Shown: piece by piece, positions 1 to 11,730 of the stretch
Numbering within the stretch: position 1 is the stretch's first letter
Layout of the letters: each line of letters starts with the position of its first letter
From: Nitzschia sp. DOCU1
Lineage: Eukaryota; Bacillariophyta; Bacillariophyceae; Bacillariales; Bacillariaceae
DNA length: 64,000 nucleotides
Assembly: GCA_951394045.1 (NCBI GenBank)
Contig: OX595992.1
Location: 124,001-188,000, forward strand
Direction: 5' to 3'
Made by a program: the position numbers and the translations under genes
The notes under the pieces: generated by a model
What the model saw: only the letters and a program-made list of their open reading frames with translations
Databases searched by the model: none
Told to the model about the DNA's origin: nothing

Positions 1-2026
1 CCAAGAATGCCGTGACACCAGGACTAGAAGGCTTATTGGATGGAATTCTATTGGAAACAGAAGTCTCGAAACAAGAAAGTGCTATTCAAGACTTGGCGGA
101 TCAAACAGAAGAACTCTTTCGATGCCCGGCGGTCATGAATAGCGTCTTTTTGGATCCAAAGGAAATTGATGATCTATATGCCAAACTTATTTCGGTAGCA
201 GGAGAGCAGAGATATCGACAACGCGTCGTGTCGGCCATGGAACGAGGCATGTTGAAGGGACTGGATAGTATCAAGACGGCGCGGCTCATGTATCCCGAAG
301 CAGTTCGATGCCTCTTGTTGTACTTGCAATGTCCACTCTTTCGATTGAATGAAGAGCGAGATGTTCAGTTTGATGTTAGAGGTGAAGCTATTTTGTCACT
401 ATGTGAAACCATCTTGGGGCTTCCATTTGAGGGCTACAAGGCCTTTTCGGCTTGGTCCACTTCACTTTACGCCAAGGAACTCTTTGTTCCCTTTTTGGTC
501 AAGCCCTTGATTGACCAGCTCAATTCCAAAATCCAGACAGAACGAACTCGGGCTGTCCCGGTCATTGTCGGAGTTCTACGATGGCTCCAAAATATCTCGG
601 AACGCTTTCAAGATGAAGTGGTGGCACGGCCGGAAGATTTTCACAGTAAAGGAGTTGCCAATCTTCCCATGGAGTCTCTTTTTGAAGACTTGATGCGATA
701 CAAGCGGGCTTCCAAATCAGAAAAGAGTTCCAATTTCTTCTTGTGCGCCAATCCTTTCTTGTTGTCGCCGAGTGCCAAGCGTAACTTGCTTCAAGTCGAG
801 AACCAATTGACCATGGTTCGGGCGGCCCAAGCGGGAGGCGTTCAATTCGACTTGGCGAGACGGCAATTTCTCTTTCAACCGTATTTCGTCATTCCTATTG
901 ATCGGCAATATATGCTTCAGCAAACCCTCCAAGCTGTCGCGTCGGCCGCGCCGGGCGAATTGCGGAAATCTCTCAAGATTGTCTTCAAGGGAGAAGAGGG
1001 GGTCGACGCAGGCGGAGTAACGAAAGAATTCTTTCAACTTTTGGTAGTCCAGCTCTTTGATATCAACACGGGTATGTGGTCCACTCAATTCGGAGACGGC
1101 CTGCATACTTGGTTCAATTCAGACTGCACGTGGAATCAAGATGGATACTACTTGGTCGGCGTCTTGGTGGGTCTGGCCGTGTACAATAGCGTCATTTTGG
1201 ACGTGCACTTTCCGCAGACAGTCTATCGCAAGTTGCTCGGATTGCCGCTGGGTTTGGAAGACATGGTTGACCCCGAAGTCCAACGTGGTCTCCAAAGTTT
1301 GCTCGACTATGACGGAGAAGACGTTGAAGACATTTTTTGCTTGACGTTCGAAGTAACGTGGAACTCGCTGGGCATGGAGCGCAAAAAAGAACTCAAACTG
1401 GGCGGCGCCAACATTCCGGTAACGAGCGACAACAGGGAAGAGTATGTCATGCTCTATGTAAAGTGGCTGTTGGTCGACAGTATCAAGAATCAATACGACG
1501 AATTCGAAAGAGGATTCATGCAAGTCATGGAGGGATCTAGTCTGGAATTGTTGAGACCCGAAGAATTGGAGTTGTTGGTGGTAGGAACTCCCGAACTTGA
1601 CTTCGGAGCTCTGCAACGGAATACGGAATACGAAGGCGGCTATAGCAAGGACTCGCCCGTAGTCCAGAATTTGTGGCGATTTGTACAAGAGGCTCCGCGA
1701 GATACGCAGCTGAAGTTCCTCAAGTTCTCGACGGGCAGCACGAAGGCCCCCATTGGAGGCCTTGGAGAAATGCCATTCAAAATCCAGCGGTAAGTCTTTT
1801 GTTTGTTCCACCGCTACCCCAAGCCCCTCTCTCTTCGTATGGCCCCGCTCTCACATGTACTATTATTGTATTGAATTATAGGGCCGGTCCCGACTCCATG
1901 CAGCTGCCCACCTCCCACACTTGTTTCAATACACTCTTGGTTCCTGATTACGGGGCCGACTACGACAAATTGGCGGAGCGCTTAGGCCGAGCCATTCTTG
2001 AATGTGAGGGCTTTGGCCTTCAGTAG
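1..2026 (+). CDS. HECT-type E3 ubiquitin ligase, 5' partial
   Basis: The frame is open from the window edge, so the true start lies upstream. Exon 1 ends at 1789 (donor gtaagt at 1790), a 92-nt intron follows, and exon 2 runs 1882-2026. Splicing joins CG to G and gives R-A-G-P-D-S-M-Q. The catalytic C-lobe signature LPTSHTCFNTLLVPDY sits in the last exon; its Cys is the residue that accepts ubiquitin from the E2. The N-lobe signatures GEEGVDAGGVTKEFFQLL and FNSDCTWNQDGYYLVGVLVG lie around 990-1170. The order and the spacing to the end fit a complete HECT domain of the UBE3A/HERC type. The roughly 240 residues before it are helical and not assignable. HECT ligases choose substrates for ubiquitination; the substrate here cannot be read. 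HECT assignment is very sure, subfamily less so. Confidence 0.93.
1790..1881 (+). other. Intron of the HECT ligase gene
   Basis: This 92-nt GT-AG intron begins gtaagtctttt and ends ttatag. Removing it restores the frame into the conserved catalytic C-terminus; reading through gives an immediate stop at the donor. Confidence 0.93.
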
Positions 2027-2480
2027 TTTTCGATGATATTTCCTAGTAGTAGCAGAGTGAAAGACTGTCCACTACTCTCACTACAGGTCTTAGTTTGTCG
2101 CACGATGAGCTTTCGAGCGAGATCCTATTCGGGACGGAGAAAAGGGGGAGGTGCGAGCATTTCCTGGCGGGTGTGAAGTTTTTGCTATCGCGCAAGGGCA
2201 GTATCTCACTGGCAAGATCGATGTGATGCAGCCGTCATCATTGGCGCCTCCTATGCTGTCGTGTCGCCCAACACTCACAATCAACGCCAATTCGCTTCCA
2301 TCCACAGCATTAAGATGTTTTCCACGTCTATAGAATCATGATAGTATTTGTTATTACTCGCTGCTGATTTTCCTTGCTACTACGGCTATTAACTCCACAC
2401 AATCACTAGCCGCCATCATGAACATTTATATTACTCTCCGAAACAACTTGGATGCGTGTCGGTGGGATAAACAAAATTTA
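2027..2480. other. Convergent intergenic region
   Basis: This region lies between the 3' ends of the HECT gene (+) and PS-A (-). I see no convincing gene; short frames here lack protein-like composition. It should hold both 3' UTRs and polyadenylation signals. Confidence 0.5.
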
Positions 2481-3812
2481 CTACCACTGCAACATAGAAA
2501 CCGGTGTGTCCTCTTCGAGCATTCGACCGCCACCGCCGCCGCCGCCAGCTTGTTTGACTTGACAGGAATTGGAGGCGCACTTGAATGACCCACCCTGGTT
2601 GGTGCAGCAACAAGAGCAGCAATATGGGTCGAAGCCATCGGGGTCGGGATTGGTCTCCGGGACGCCTGCGTTTGCCCCCGTTTGTGCTGGATCGGCGTCA
2701 GACCCACAGCCTTGGCCATTTACGTAGCCAAACCCGGGTTTGAAAGTTGGTTTTGTGGGGCCACCGCCAGCATTACAATAATTTGATTCTGGATAAGTGC
2801 GGGCAACACAGATGCCTTCATTGATAGTGCTAGGCATCTCGGATGGCACGTCGGAAGGTTGGGAAGAAGGCATCTGGGAACTGGTCGGCCCCGGTGTTTT
2901 GCTCGGCATACTGGATGGTATCTTGGAGCTGCTCGGCGCCGAGGACTTGCTAGGCATACTGGATGGTTCCGACGAGGGCATAGCGGATGGCACTTCAGAT
3001 TCATCCCCGCCGTCAAGCCCCGGTGTTTTGCTCGGCATACTGGATGGCATCTTTGAATTGCTCGGCGCCGACGACTTGCTCGGCATACTGGATGGTATTA
3101 GGGATGGCACACTGGATGGCACTTCAGATTCATCCCCACCGTCAAGATCATCATCGCCGCATTTTTTACTGCTCTTAGCACTCTTGCTACCTTTACTGCT
3201 CTTGGCACCAGCAGAAAGAAAATCCGACGATCGGGTACGATCATAAAGAGAAGCTCCAATATGATCAGCATTCGAAAGAGTTCTACGAACGTAGTGCTGA
3301 CCCGACGAGGGAGGGCCTTTCTTGTCGGCCCCATGATCAGCACGTCGGCCGCCAGATGATGCGAGATCTCGTCTCTTATCTTTTCCTTTTCCTTTGCCTC
3401 CCTGGCCCTTCTTCGACGCTTTGAAGCAAGGGTCGGATTCGCGCAACATGGTGATGATCCCCTCTCCGTGGTAGAGAAGCTTTGAGTTGTGACTCCAAGA
3501 AGCAGGAATATCATCTTGTTCCAACAACTTCCTCCTCTCATCTTCTTGTTGTTGACGAAGAATCGCACGTAGTTCTTCATCCAAAGAAGGAGCGTCTCGA
3601 GATTGTTCCCGTCCTTCCTCCAACTCGTCGCTCGTCGTCGTCAAAAAGTCCCTTTCCACTAACAACATGTAGTGTTGTTCATCCTCTTGATTTTCGACTT
3701 TTTCTCGCGTCAAGTTCTCGGCAGACGCAGCATGGTGTCCCATGATGCTAAACATCATACCGGCAAACAAAAGGGAAATCGTCGGCAAGAAAGCAAATCC
3801 TTTCATGATCAT
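2481..3812 (-). CDS. PS-A: secreted PSxxPS-repeat protein with CCSCCC cysteine domain
   Basis: A 443-residue single-exon protein. A start at 3812 or the next in-frame ATG (3806) gives an N-terminal hydrophobic stretch (FLPTISLLFAGMMFSIMG) ending near ASA, a likely secretory signal peptide. The middle is charged, then has SSKGSKSAKSSK, then about 90 residues of SMPSK/SAPSNSKMPSS repeats in two near-identical blocks. The C-terminal domain starts CVAR and contains DGFDPYCCSCCC, then further Cys residues, a Gly run and the tail RMLEEDTPVSMLQW ending in Trp. The same order occurs in PS-B (29842), PS-C (45235) and PS-D (50940). PS-repeat secreted proteins are common in diatoms and are usually thought to be wall or surface related; that role is inference. 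No enzymatic motif is visible. Confidence 0.85.
   Translation of the reverse strand: MIMKGFAFLPTISLLFAGMMFSIMGHHAASAENLTREKVENQEDEQHYMLLVERDFLTTTSDELEEGREQSRDAPSLDEELRAILRQQQEDERRKLLEQDDIPASWSHNSKLLYHGEGIITMLRESDPCFKASKKGQGGKGKGKDKRRDLASSGGRRADHGADKKGPPSSGQHYVRRTLSNADHIGASLYDRTRSSDFLSAGAKSSKGSKSAKSSKKCGDDDLDGGDESEVPSSVPSLIPSSMPSKSSAPSNSKMPSSMPSKTPGLDGGDESEVPSAMPSSEPSSMPSKSSAPSSSKIPSSMPSKTPGPTSSQMPSSQPSDVPSEMPSTINEGICVARTYPESNYCNAGGGPTKPTFKPGFGYVNGQGCGSDADPAQTGANAGVPETNPDPDGFDPYCCSCCCTNQGGSFKCASNSCQVKQAGGGGGGGRMLEEDTPVSMLQW
2830..3130. repeat. Coding tandem repeats of PS-A
   Basis: Repeats such as CTCGGCATACTGGATGG recur on the + strand and encode PSSMPSK on the minus strand. Two blocks around 2900-3000 and 3020-3130 carry the same DGGDESEVPS/MPSK order, so the array grew by internal duplication. 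Long frames on the other strand and frames here are products of this composition. Confidence 0.75.
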
Positions 3813-4391
3813 GATCGTCTCGCAACGGTGAAAAAGTAGTAAACGAGTGAACCTGAAAAAGAAGTGGTATACTAATCTGAATATAGGAGGAGAGGTCAGC
3901 TCTTCTTAGCCCCCTTGTTCCGAGTTCCTATCCCACTTTGATTCGACGATCGCTCACACAACGGCTCTTTTAGCGAGCTTGCTAACGGATCATGAACCGG
4001 TGGTGTTGTCGTTTCTATTCTGTGCGCTCCACCCAACAGCCCACGATGCCCTTGTTGCCTTTACTAGCGCGCTACGCCGTCCTATTGCTCGCTGAAAGAG
4101 GCTGCAGCTAACTGTTTGTTCAGGAATCTGCCAGCGCAAATGATTAAATGATGAACCGCTGGAATCGGATTCATAGTTCTAGGAATCGCAAAAAATGAGT
4201 CGCTATGAGCGATAATAAAGAGGGTATCATAAGCCCTTTTGGGCGAGAGAGCGATGCCATGCGATCTTGCACTGGCTGTATGCTGTCGTGTACAATGATA
4301 TTGTGACGTCATTCAATGGTACCATCCGTACGGTGACCGATGCATACCCTAGCAACCTACCACAAAACAGCCCAAATTGTCTCGATGGATA
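3813..4391. other. Intergenic region upstream of PS-A
   Basis: 579 bases between the PS-A start and the 3' end of the next minus-strand gene. It must contain the PS-A promoter. No gene or clear element seen. Confidence 0.5.
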
Positions 4392-6683
4392 TTATTGAAT
4401 TGCTACGACAGTGGTAACAGCGGTTGTCACGAACATGCCAAGAATCATGGAAACGATCGGCGGTGCACTCGAGACTCGATAGGTTGCTTGTGCTGGTCGA
4501 ATGTAGGATTGCAAGTCAAAGGAAGAAGACGCAGCAGGCGCTGCGTCCTGACCGTCTTGCAGAGACCTCATCCATTCTTCTTGGGCTGTCAGCTCAAGCT
4601 TTCTTCGAAACGTTTTAGGGCTGACTGAACTCTCCGAGACTTCGCCACCGAATTGCAGATCCGCGACGCCCTCCCCGACCACCAGACCGGGATTTTGAAA
4701 GAAGGCGGCAAAGAATATCGTTTCAAAGTGGCAAATGGCATAACCTGGCGTACACCACATTTCGGTCAAACCGTTGCTGGCGGGATTATAATCTTCGATT
4801 GCCGGCTGCTGAACGCTGCCATCACTCAGTTGCCACGTGAATTGTCGAAGGGCTCGCATACGAATCGATTCGTCTCGAGCGTCTTGGACAGGTCGGACGC
4901 AGACCTTGACAATTTGACCTTGGGTCAAAATGACTTGATCCAATGGAACCGCTTCCGACCCTTCGTCACAAAAGTACCCTTCGACTTCGTAGGCGTCATT
5001 CGCCTGCTGTTCACATCGATTCAACGCTGCGACGTTGATATAGTCAATACGGAATCCATCCGTCAAATCGACGTCCAAGTTGATCACTACTTCCAAGTAG
5101 TTCACTTCGATATCTTCGCCGCCAGCGGGAGGAGTATGCAAGCCAAAGCGAAGGCAAAAGTCCACGTAGGCCATTTGCTGATTGTCCACTACACCACTCG
5201 AGTAGACTTGAGTATCTTGTGAAATGACCGATGGATCGATCGTCACCGTAATGCCCACTTCTTGCGAGTCATCGGGGGACGATGCTACCGGAGTAAGACC
5301 ACCCTTCACGCCCGACAAGCCGCTGCCTGTATAGGGAGTCTCACAAGTTTGGTCCATCAAGGTATACTGAACCATATCATCGCTGGCAATAAAACTCGAG
5401 ACTAGAAAGTCAAGAGTAAAGTCCAAAGCGTTATAGTCAAACGTCGGCTCGGAAATGTTCCACTTTTGGTCCAAGGTTTGTTCCAGATGGCGTCGTAGAC
5501 GACAATTATTGCCCGCGGCAGGGATAGTACCTTCTACAGGAGCTGGAGTGGAACCTGGCACAGGAGCTTGGGTTGGTGCCACAACCGGAGCTGGCACAGG
5601 AGCTGAGGTCGGGTCCGGAACGGGCGCTGGCGTTGGTGCCACGACCGGAGCTGGCACTGGAGCTGGTGTTGGGGGCACTGTTGGTTTCGGTGTTGGTGCC
5701 ACGACGGGAGCTGGCGTCGGTGGGGGTGTTGGGGGCACTGTTGGCTTCGGGGTCGGTGGCGGAGTCGGAGCGACTGGAGCGGGAGTAGGCTGGTTGGTGG
5801 GGGCCGGCATGGCAGGATCAATCGTACCACGGGCACAGCAACTATAGCCGTATGTTCCGCTAAACGAGCAGCAAGCTCCATTACGCACAGAGGGGCACGC
5901 AGGCTGAAACAAGTATGACGTGAGGGTTGTGTTTGGTACATCATGTGGTCTCGTTCTTCTACTTTTTATCCAGACTCACCTCCCAATGTTTCCAATAGTT
6001 TGATATATCGGCCGTGATGCCATTGAACTGAGCGGCTACCTGATCACGTGTACCATGATATTTGAGAACGTAATCGGCTTGGTTTGTGCCCCACAGTGCC
6101 AGATTTTTGCTATCAAAGTTGCGAACAAAAGATTAGCCACTTTTAAAGTAGTAGTGACTGGACGGGTCATTCTCTTTTACTTACCCGGTACACTTTGTAG
6201 TATTGTGAGCTCCGTGTTTGCATTGAGCGTCCGACCAGGCAGAAGAGTCAATTGTAATTCGGACCCATGGGTTTGTTTCCGAACAAGTTCTGTGGCAAAC
6301 TGATACTTTGCCGATGGTATCGTTACGCGGTGCGAAGCACCGTCCAGACTCGCAAATTCCGGGAAAGTCTGCTGTAGAACCATCATCAGCCTCAGGAATA
6401 CACGATAGATCAGCACCGTTGTTACTGTCGCACTTTGAATAGCCGACGCCTGTTTCAAAGTATTTGAACTGGCCATCGCTTCCAACCTCGCCGTAGCGAA
6501 CTTGACAAACTTTCAGTAGGAAACAATAGAAACGAACAATGAGCTAAAGAACAAAATTTAACTGCTGCAGCAATCAAACGCTCTCTTTCACTCACCCGAT
6601 CCCAAACCACCGGCTTTGACCGTGGCAGCGTGAAAGAATGCTACGAGTAGTGCACTCAGAAAGAAGTTTGTAGAGATACGCAT
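4392..6683 (-). CDS. Four-exon secreted protein with Pro/Thr (TPAP) linker and C-terminal hydrophobic tail
   Basis: Exons are 6683-6596, 6509-6185, 6109-5980 and 5903-4392, with introns of 86, 75 and 76 nt, all GT-AG. The joined frame gives about 684 residues. Exon 1 is a signal peptide (MRISTNFFLSALLVAFFHAA). Exons 2 and 3 encode a Cys-rich ectodomain with VCHRTCSETNPW and a WGTNQADYVLKYHG segment. Exon 4 begins with PACPSVRNGACC and SCCARG, followed by about 90 residues of TPAPVVAPTPxPT linker, then a roughly 330-residue globular domain (from about LRRHLEQTLDQKWN) that I do not recognise. The last 20 residues are hydrophobic (SMILGMFVTTAVTTVVAI) and end the protein, which suits GPI anchoring or a membrane tail. 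Extracellular or wall-associated location is inferred. The exon structure rests on frame continuity and should be checked with transcripts. Confidence 0.75.
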
Positions 6684-7461
6684 GGAAGAATTGGTAGAAA
6701 GGTTGCCAGGTGTCGGGAAGCGTAATGCAAAATGAAATATGAGCAATAACCCCAAACCGCAATAAGGGATTAGGCATCGGAAGGATTGTCATAAGAGTCT
6801 TTGCTTGCAGTCGAACCAACGAAATGACTATGCCAATTTATATAAGCCTCATTTATCCGAGACTTATCTCTACTATCCAAGAGAGTCATTGGAGAAACTT
6901 TCCGAGATGATCGGCGAATCCAAAAGCTTTTGGTTTCTTACCTAACGTTGATGATGGGGAACCCACCTCACTTTTCCAACTAGTATGACCACACGAGCTC
7001 GTGGGTACCAAAGGCCGGCAGGTGACCGATCTAATGGCAAGACGAGACAAAAGCCGATAGATTTTGAAACGGAATTAGTATCTGTCGGAGATGATGATCG
7101 TCGCCGTTCCATCCTGATAAACATGGCAATAAAGATAAAGTTAAAGCCTCCTAGCTAGTAGCTACTACTAGTAGAAACAGCGTGATTGCCTCTACTACCA
7201 GCCACGACTTTTTGCTAGAGTTGGAGTAGGTACTAATAGAGCTAGTAGAGATCGTCGCTGCAAACAGCTACAAGAACAAGCGCCCAATAAAGTATACACA
7301 TTGCCTTTCTTGCTACTACTACCATCAAGGACTGACCATGCAGCTTTGGCCGCCTTGCCCCCATTTTGCAGCATCTACTACCGGTAGCTAGAACCCAGTA
7401 CTCTACTAGCTAGCGAGACTACTAGTAGCGTAGCTCGCCCAGTCGTCCATAGCTACTACTA
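6684..7461. other. Intergenic region with CTA/TAG-rich sequence
   Basis: No gene is supported. From about 7140 the sequence is rich in CTACTA/TAGTAG words (for example tagctactactagtag), a low-complexity style that recurs in other gaps of this window (about 7370-7470 and 37490-37620). Confidence 0.5.
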
Positions 7462-9353
7462 CTAGAAGTAGCAATAGTTACAACAGGAACATTTGACAGG
7501 CCCGCTACCTCCCGCGCAACTGACTCGCAAATCTTCCTGAACAAATGGCAAGGAACAAATTTCGCCGGGAAGACTCCCTTGCAAACTGGTTCCATGTAAC
7601 CAAAGCGTAGCTGGAGAAAAAAAAGAATATAGTGAGTCGTCCATTTGCTGCTCTCAAAGTGCACGTCATCCTATTCCTTGTGGTACTTACCTAGTTTGGA
7701 CAAGCGTCCCAATTCAGTTGGGATCGTTCCTTCCACATCGGTATGAGCCAATTGTAGCCATTCCAAATCGGTCAATAAACCCAGCTCGGTCGGCAACGTT
7801 CCATGCCAATTCGTATTGACCACGTTGAGTACTTGCATATTCGACCAATTCGCAACCTCCTTTGAAAAATTACCCGATACCTTGGTGGAACTTAGAACCA
7901 ACCACTCCAAATGCGTCAATTGAAACAATTCGGTGGGAAAAGTTCCAGTCATACCCTTGATATCCCCCAGAGACAATTGGTGTAAATCGGAAAGAAGACC
8001 CATTTCCGTCGGGATAGTCCCCGTCAACAAGGTTTGATACATCCCCAAGGATTGTAACTTGCCCAGAGTCGTTCCTAGTAAGGAGCCATCCAAGCTGCCT
8101 TGAATGGGATTGCGCCCGACATCCAAAAACTCCAATGCCAAGGTACCATTGGTAAAGGTATTTGTTGTCGTCGTTGTCGTTGTTGTTGTGCTGTTGGAGA
8201 CTGAGGAGGATGGTAGATGCAACAGAGTATCATAGAGTCGAGCCTGGGCATGCCATTCTCGTAGTGGAAGTGTACCGGTAAACTGATTGATATTGAGATT
8301 GACCTGTCGCAAAGAAAGGATCGGCAAGGCCGTCGGCAGAGGTCCCGTCAAGGCATTTCCTTGTAAGGTAACTTGGTTGAGCTTGGTCAAATACGCCCAG
8401 TTCGCGGGCACACTTCCCGTCAAGGCGTTGGATGACAAATCCAAATACTGCAACTGACGCAGTTCGGTAAACAATTCAGGAGGAATACTTCCCGTCAATC
8501 GATTGGTATGCAATTCGAGTCGTCTCAAGCTTGTCAACCAGGCCAGCTGAGGAGGAATCTTTCCGATTAGAGAACGTTGATGGAGCGAAATGACTGTGAC
8601 TTGTCGGTGGGTATTGCATCGCACGCCGTCAAAGTCACAATCCGGCACGCCGACCGCCAACCATTCCGAGTTCCAAAACTCGGCGCCTGCCGTTGAAAAG
8701 AAGAAGCACGCCAAGGCAAAGCGTTGTTCAAAAGCTTGGACATTGAGCGTTTGTTCGTCGAGAAGAAACTGCCACACAGCACCATCTTGAAAGGCCATCC
8801 ACTCGAGCGCTTCATAGGTAGCCGTCGAAGGATCTCCAAGTCCCTGGACACGACGAACTTGCCACAAGTGCTGATAGAGCACTTCATAGTACTCATCGAG
8901 TGCCAATAAGCCATTGCCGCTGGGCGTACCAGGAAGACTGCCGGTTCCTTGCGGTGAAGTACTGCTCGCCGTGCTGGTGGTAGAGCCGTCGTCTGCTTCC
9001 GCCTTCTTTTCCTGGATCAATAAAATGGCAACGCAAATAGCCCCCGCCACGATCAAGGCCATCATGAACCACGTACAGCGGCAAATCCAATCCATACCAC
9101 TGCCTTCTTCCTCATCCTCGTCGCCTTGACAAGAAGTTGTGGTCGTTCTTTCTGCCGAGTTGTTAGTGATGCCCCCATTGTGACTATTGTTGACCGTGGC
9201 AACTTCTTCGTCATCATAATCGTCGTCGTTAGTGCTGCTGCCGTGGCTAGTCGTTCCACTGGGAGTAACACTGACCCCCCGCTGCACTGCTACTTCTTCG
9301 TCGTCGTAGTTGTTGTCGCCATGCGACCGTGCCGTTGTAGGAGTAGTAGACAT
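7462..9353 (-). CDS. Type II membrane leucine-rich-repeat protein
   Basis: Exon 1 is 9353-7691 and exon 2 is 7610-7462, separated by an 80-nt GT-AG intron; the protein is 603 residues. The first about 90 residues are acidic and polar, followed by one membrane segment at about residues 95-113 (WFMMALIVAGAICVAILLI). The rest is extracellular or lumenal: a Trp-rich cap containing DGVRCNTHRQVTVISL, then about ten plant-type LRRs (LxGxIPxELxxLxxLxxLxLxxN). Splicing continues the last LRR into GTSLQGSLPGEIC, then a Cys tail with KCSCCNYC. That overall build (acidic cytosolic N-terminus, one TM, LRRs, CSCC end, no kinase) is a common diatom arrangement. A surface recognition or adhesion role is inference; no signalling domain is present. 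Confidence 0.88.
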
Positions 9354-10905
9354 GGCAGCAGTATTCTCAACAATTGCTTGCGTTGTCGACTCGAAGAAGA
9401 AATGAGAATCGTTTCGGCAGCAAAATTATGAGACGGCAAGTGGGAACAAAAGGGTTGCTCTGCACCAACAAGCAGCCACAAACGACCTGGTCGTTGATAA
9501 AACAACTAGAAGAGACGGTCAGCAGGAACCAGTCCTGCTTCTTCTTTTTCTATTCGTAGTCTCGTCTCGTGTCGTTGTTCGTTTTAGCCATATACATTCT
9601 TGGCGGCATTTTGTATTTGGTGCATGCGGTTGACAATTGCATCGAGTCCCACGCCGCCAAACCAACCACGAAACAATATAGTATTGTCATCCAACCATGC
9701 CAAAAACCATCGTGAATGGTTTCGACAACCCTGTTAGTAATACACCTCTGCTGTCGCCGCGCGGGAATCAATTTCTTGGGATGTGATGAGTCCCACAAAG
9801 AGTCAAATGACAGAGATCGCGAAGTCGGTGGGATTCAACTTGTCGTTGTTGTTCTTAATGCCGATGCCGCAACCGTTCATTCATTGTTGTGGACATTTGT
9901 CGTCATCATCGCCGCCGTCACTGACCAAAGTCGTTGGACTTCCATACATTTAAAGCAACATGGAGAAAAGCAACAACTGATTGTCAACCTTTGCTTCTTC
10001 AACCCAACAAAGATCCGATCAGGGTCGTGTTGGCATCAAATTCCAGCAAGTTCCCTCGTTCTCGACGGCAGCAATGGTGGCTCCGAAATAAAATGCCTTT
10101 GCCTCTTGAAGCGGGACCAGGTCTCACCACCAATATCCTAAACTCGAAAAAGAACTCTTGTCTTTTGTAACATTCGTTCTTCTTTTGCTATTAATTAAAT
10201 CTAGTCGTTGATATTTTTGTGCATGACTCGGAATTATCATCCCTTCATGCAGGTCTTTATTTAAAAACCTTTCGTTCTTCTACTGTTCTTAATTAAACCT
10301 AGTCGTTGATAGATTTTGATGAGTCGAAATTAAGGACCATCGAACGAACAAAATATCATTCAGAATACAGCATCCGGATTTTACCGGGTATATGGTAGGC
10401 ATTTTCACTTGTCACTATTAGACTCTTGAAGCAGAACCTCTAAATAAGGAAGGAAGGCGAGAAGGATCATTAAATATGTGGTCTGTAATATCGGTAGTAA
10501 AGTTCCAATTCCGCAGATGAGCGTTCCTTAAGTCAGATGTTCTAGGGGACGGTGTTGTTAAGTCCTAGTCACAAACGCTCAATTTCCATTGCTCATTTCG
10601 CGTTCTGAGCCTGAAAGTAGGCTTAGATCAACCATACTTTGAAAGTTCTGATTTTTGACGTTCTCCTCATTCAGCGAAGAAGGGAGTGCTCTTCATTCTT
10701 GCTTGGGGGGATAAAAGTATTTTCGGAGATTTCTCTGAAACAGGCCATTTCCCTATATGTTGTGAAGGCCGGACCGAACTCCGACATCCCGAGGAAGCTT
10801 ACGTTATTCGGAGCACATGCTTCCAACTTCTTCTGTTCCGAGGCGACTCACAAATTCTCAAGAATGATCTTTTCTGCTACCCGCACCCACGCCCCCACCC
10901 CCACC
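9354..10905. other. Divergent promoter region, LRR gene / DUF6824 gene
   Basis: About 1.5 kb between divergently transcribed genes. No frame in it has supportable protein features. It carries the direct repeat listed at 10171-10317. Frame continues upstream of the chosen DUF6824 start (in-frame ATG at 10864), so a slightly longer protein is possible. Confidence 0.5.
10171..10317. repeat. Two-copy direct repeat, about 47 bp
   Basis: The pattern TTCGTTCTTCT...TTAATTAAA(T/C)CTAGTCGTTGATA occurs near 10173-10220 and again near 10270-10317, about 97 bp apart, with a few mismatches. It lies in the upstream region of the DUF6824 gene; function unknown. Confidence 0.7.
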
Positions 10906-11730
10906 ATGGCAGGTTTGGATAATGCATCGCTGCTCTTGTCTCTTGCAAGATCTGGGGCACCACCATCACTGCTGCTGACCCAGAAGGAGCATCATGAAAA
11001 GCAGCAGCAGCAACGACTGGCATCGTTAACGATGAATCCCCGCATTTCCAAGGCCCTCTTTGAGCTTGAAGCGGCAGAAGCACTGCTCGCCAAGACGAGA
11101 GCTTCGGCAGTCATGAAACCAGCAGCACTGTTACAACCGACCCCCTGGCTGCTCCAGGTTCTTCTAGCCTCGAAGCAACCGCAGAGACAAAGCGAGCACA
11201 TGACTCCTCTCACGACGGCATCTACGCTGACCGACAAGAAAATTAGCAACGACCCTGGGAAACAACAACTGTCTCAGGTACTTTCCATTGTCCGAGACAT
11301 GCCCGCCGTTTCGGACGATGCTTCAGTCACCACAACATCCTCATCGGCGGTGGGATCCTCGGCTGCTACTGCCGCCATCCACATCAATGATGAAGAGCAG
11401 CATGCCGCACTACCTCCAGGCACACATGTCGATCAATTATCCGACAACGACGTTTTGTGCGGTCGTGGGGGAAAATCCAATCACCACCCAGGTAACAAAC
11501 GCTATCGACAAGTCATTAGTCAAATGAAATCTGGATATCGACGAATTGGGAGCAAAACTGCCAAAACGGATCTGAGCCGCGCTATTGTCGACCATGTCGT
11601 CGGATACGGTGGACGATTTTTGCGTTTTGATAGTGCATCTCAACAATATGTCGTACTCAGCAAGAGTGAGGCCCGCAAAAAGACCTCACAGGCGTTGCGA
11701 GAAGCTAAGCAAGTCAAATGGACAGCATAA
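10906..11730 (+). CDS. DUF6824-domain protein (diatom DVLCGRGG family)
   Basis: A 274-residue protein from the ATG at 10906 (ccaccATGG context). The C-terminal about 95 residues carry the family signature DNDVLCGRGGKSNHHPGN followed by KRYRQVI, a basic helix, FLRF and a final KTSQALRE helix. DUF6824 is a large, mostly stramenopile family; it is often suspected to be nuclear or nucleic-acid related, but its function is not established. The N-terminal 170 residues are Ala/Ser/Gln-rich and low-complexity. An in-frame upstream ATG at 10864 cannot be excluded as start. Confidence 0.88.
   Translation: MAGLDNASLLLSLARSGAPPSLLLTQKEHHEKQQQQRLASLTMNPRISKALFELEAAEALLAKTRASAVMKPAALLQPTPWLLQVLLASKQPQRQSEHMTPLTTASTLTDKKISNDPGKQQLSQVLSIVRDMPAVSDDASVTTTSSSAVGSSAATAAIHINDEEQHAALPPGTHVDQLSDNDVLCGRGGKSNHHPGNKRYRQVISQMKSGYRRIGSKTAKTDLSRAIVDHVVGYGGRFLRFDSASQQYVVLSKSEARKKTSQALREAKQVKWTA

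Noticed and set aside
1119..1811. A 230-residue minus-strand frame opposite the HECT domain
   Set aside because: It is antisense to a strongly conserved catalytic domain and has no recognisable feature.
9716..10141. A 141-residue frame upstream of the DUF6824 gene
   Set aside because: No domain, odd composition, and it lies in a divergent promoter region.
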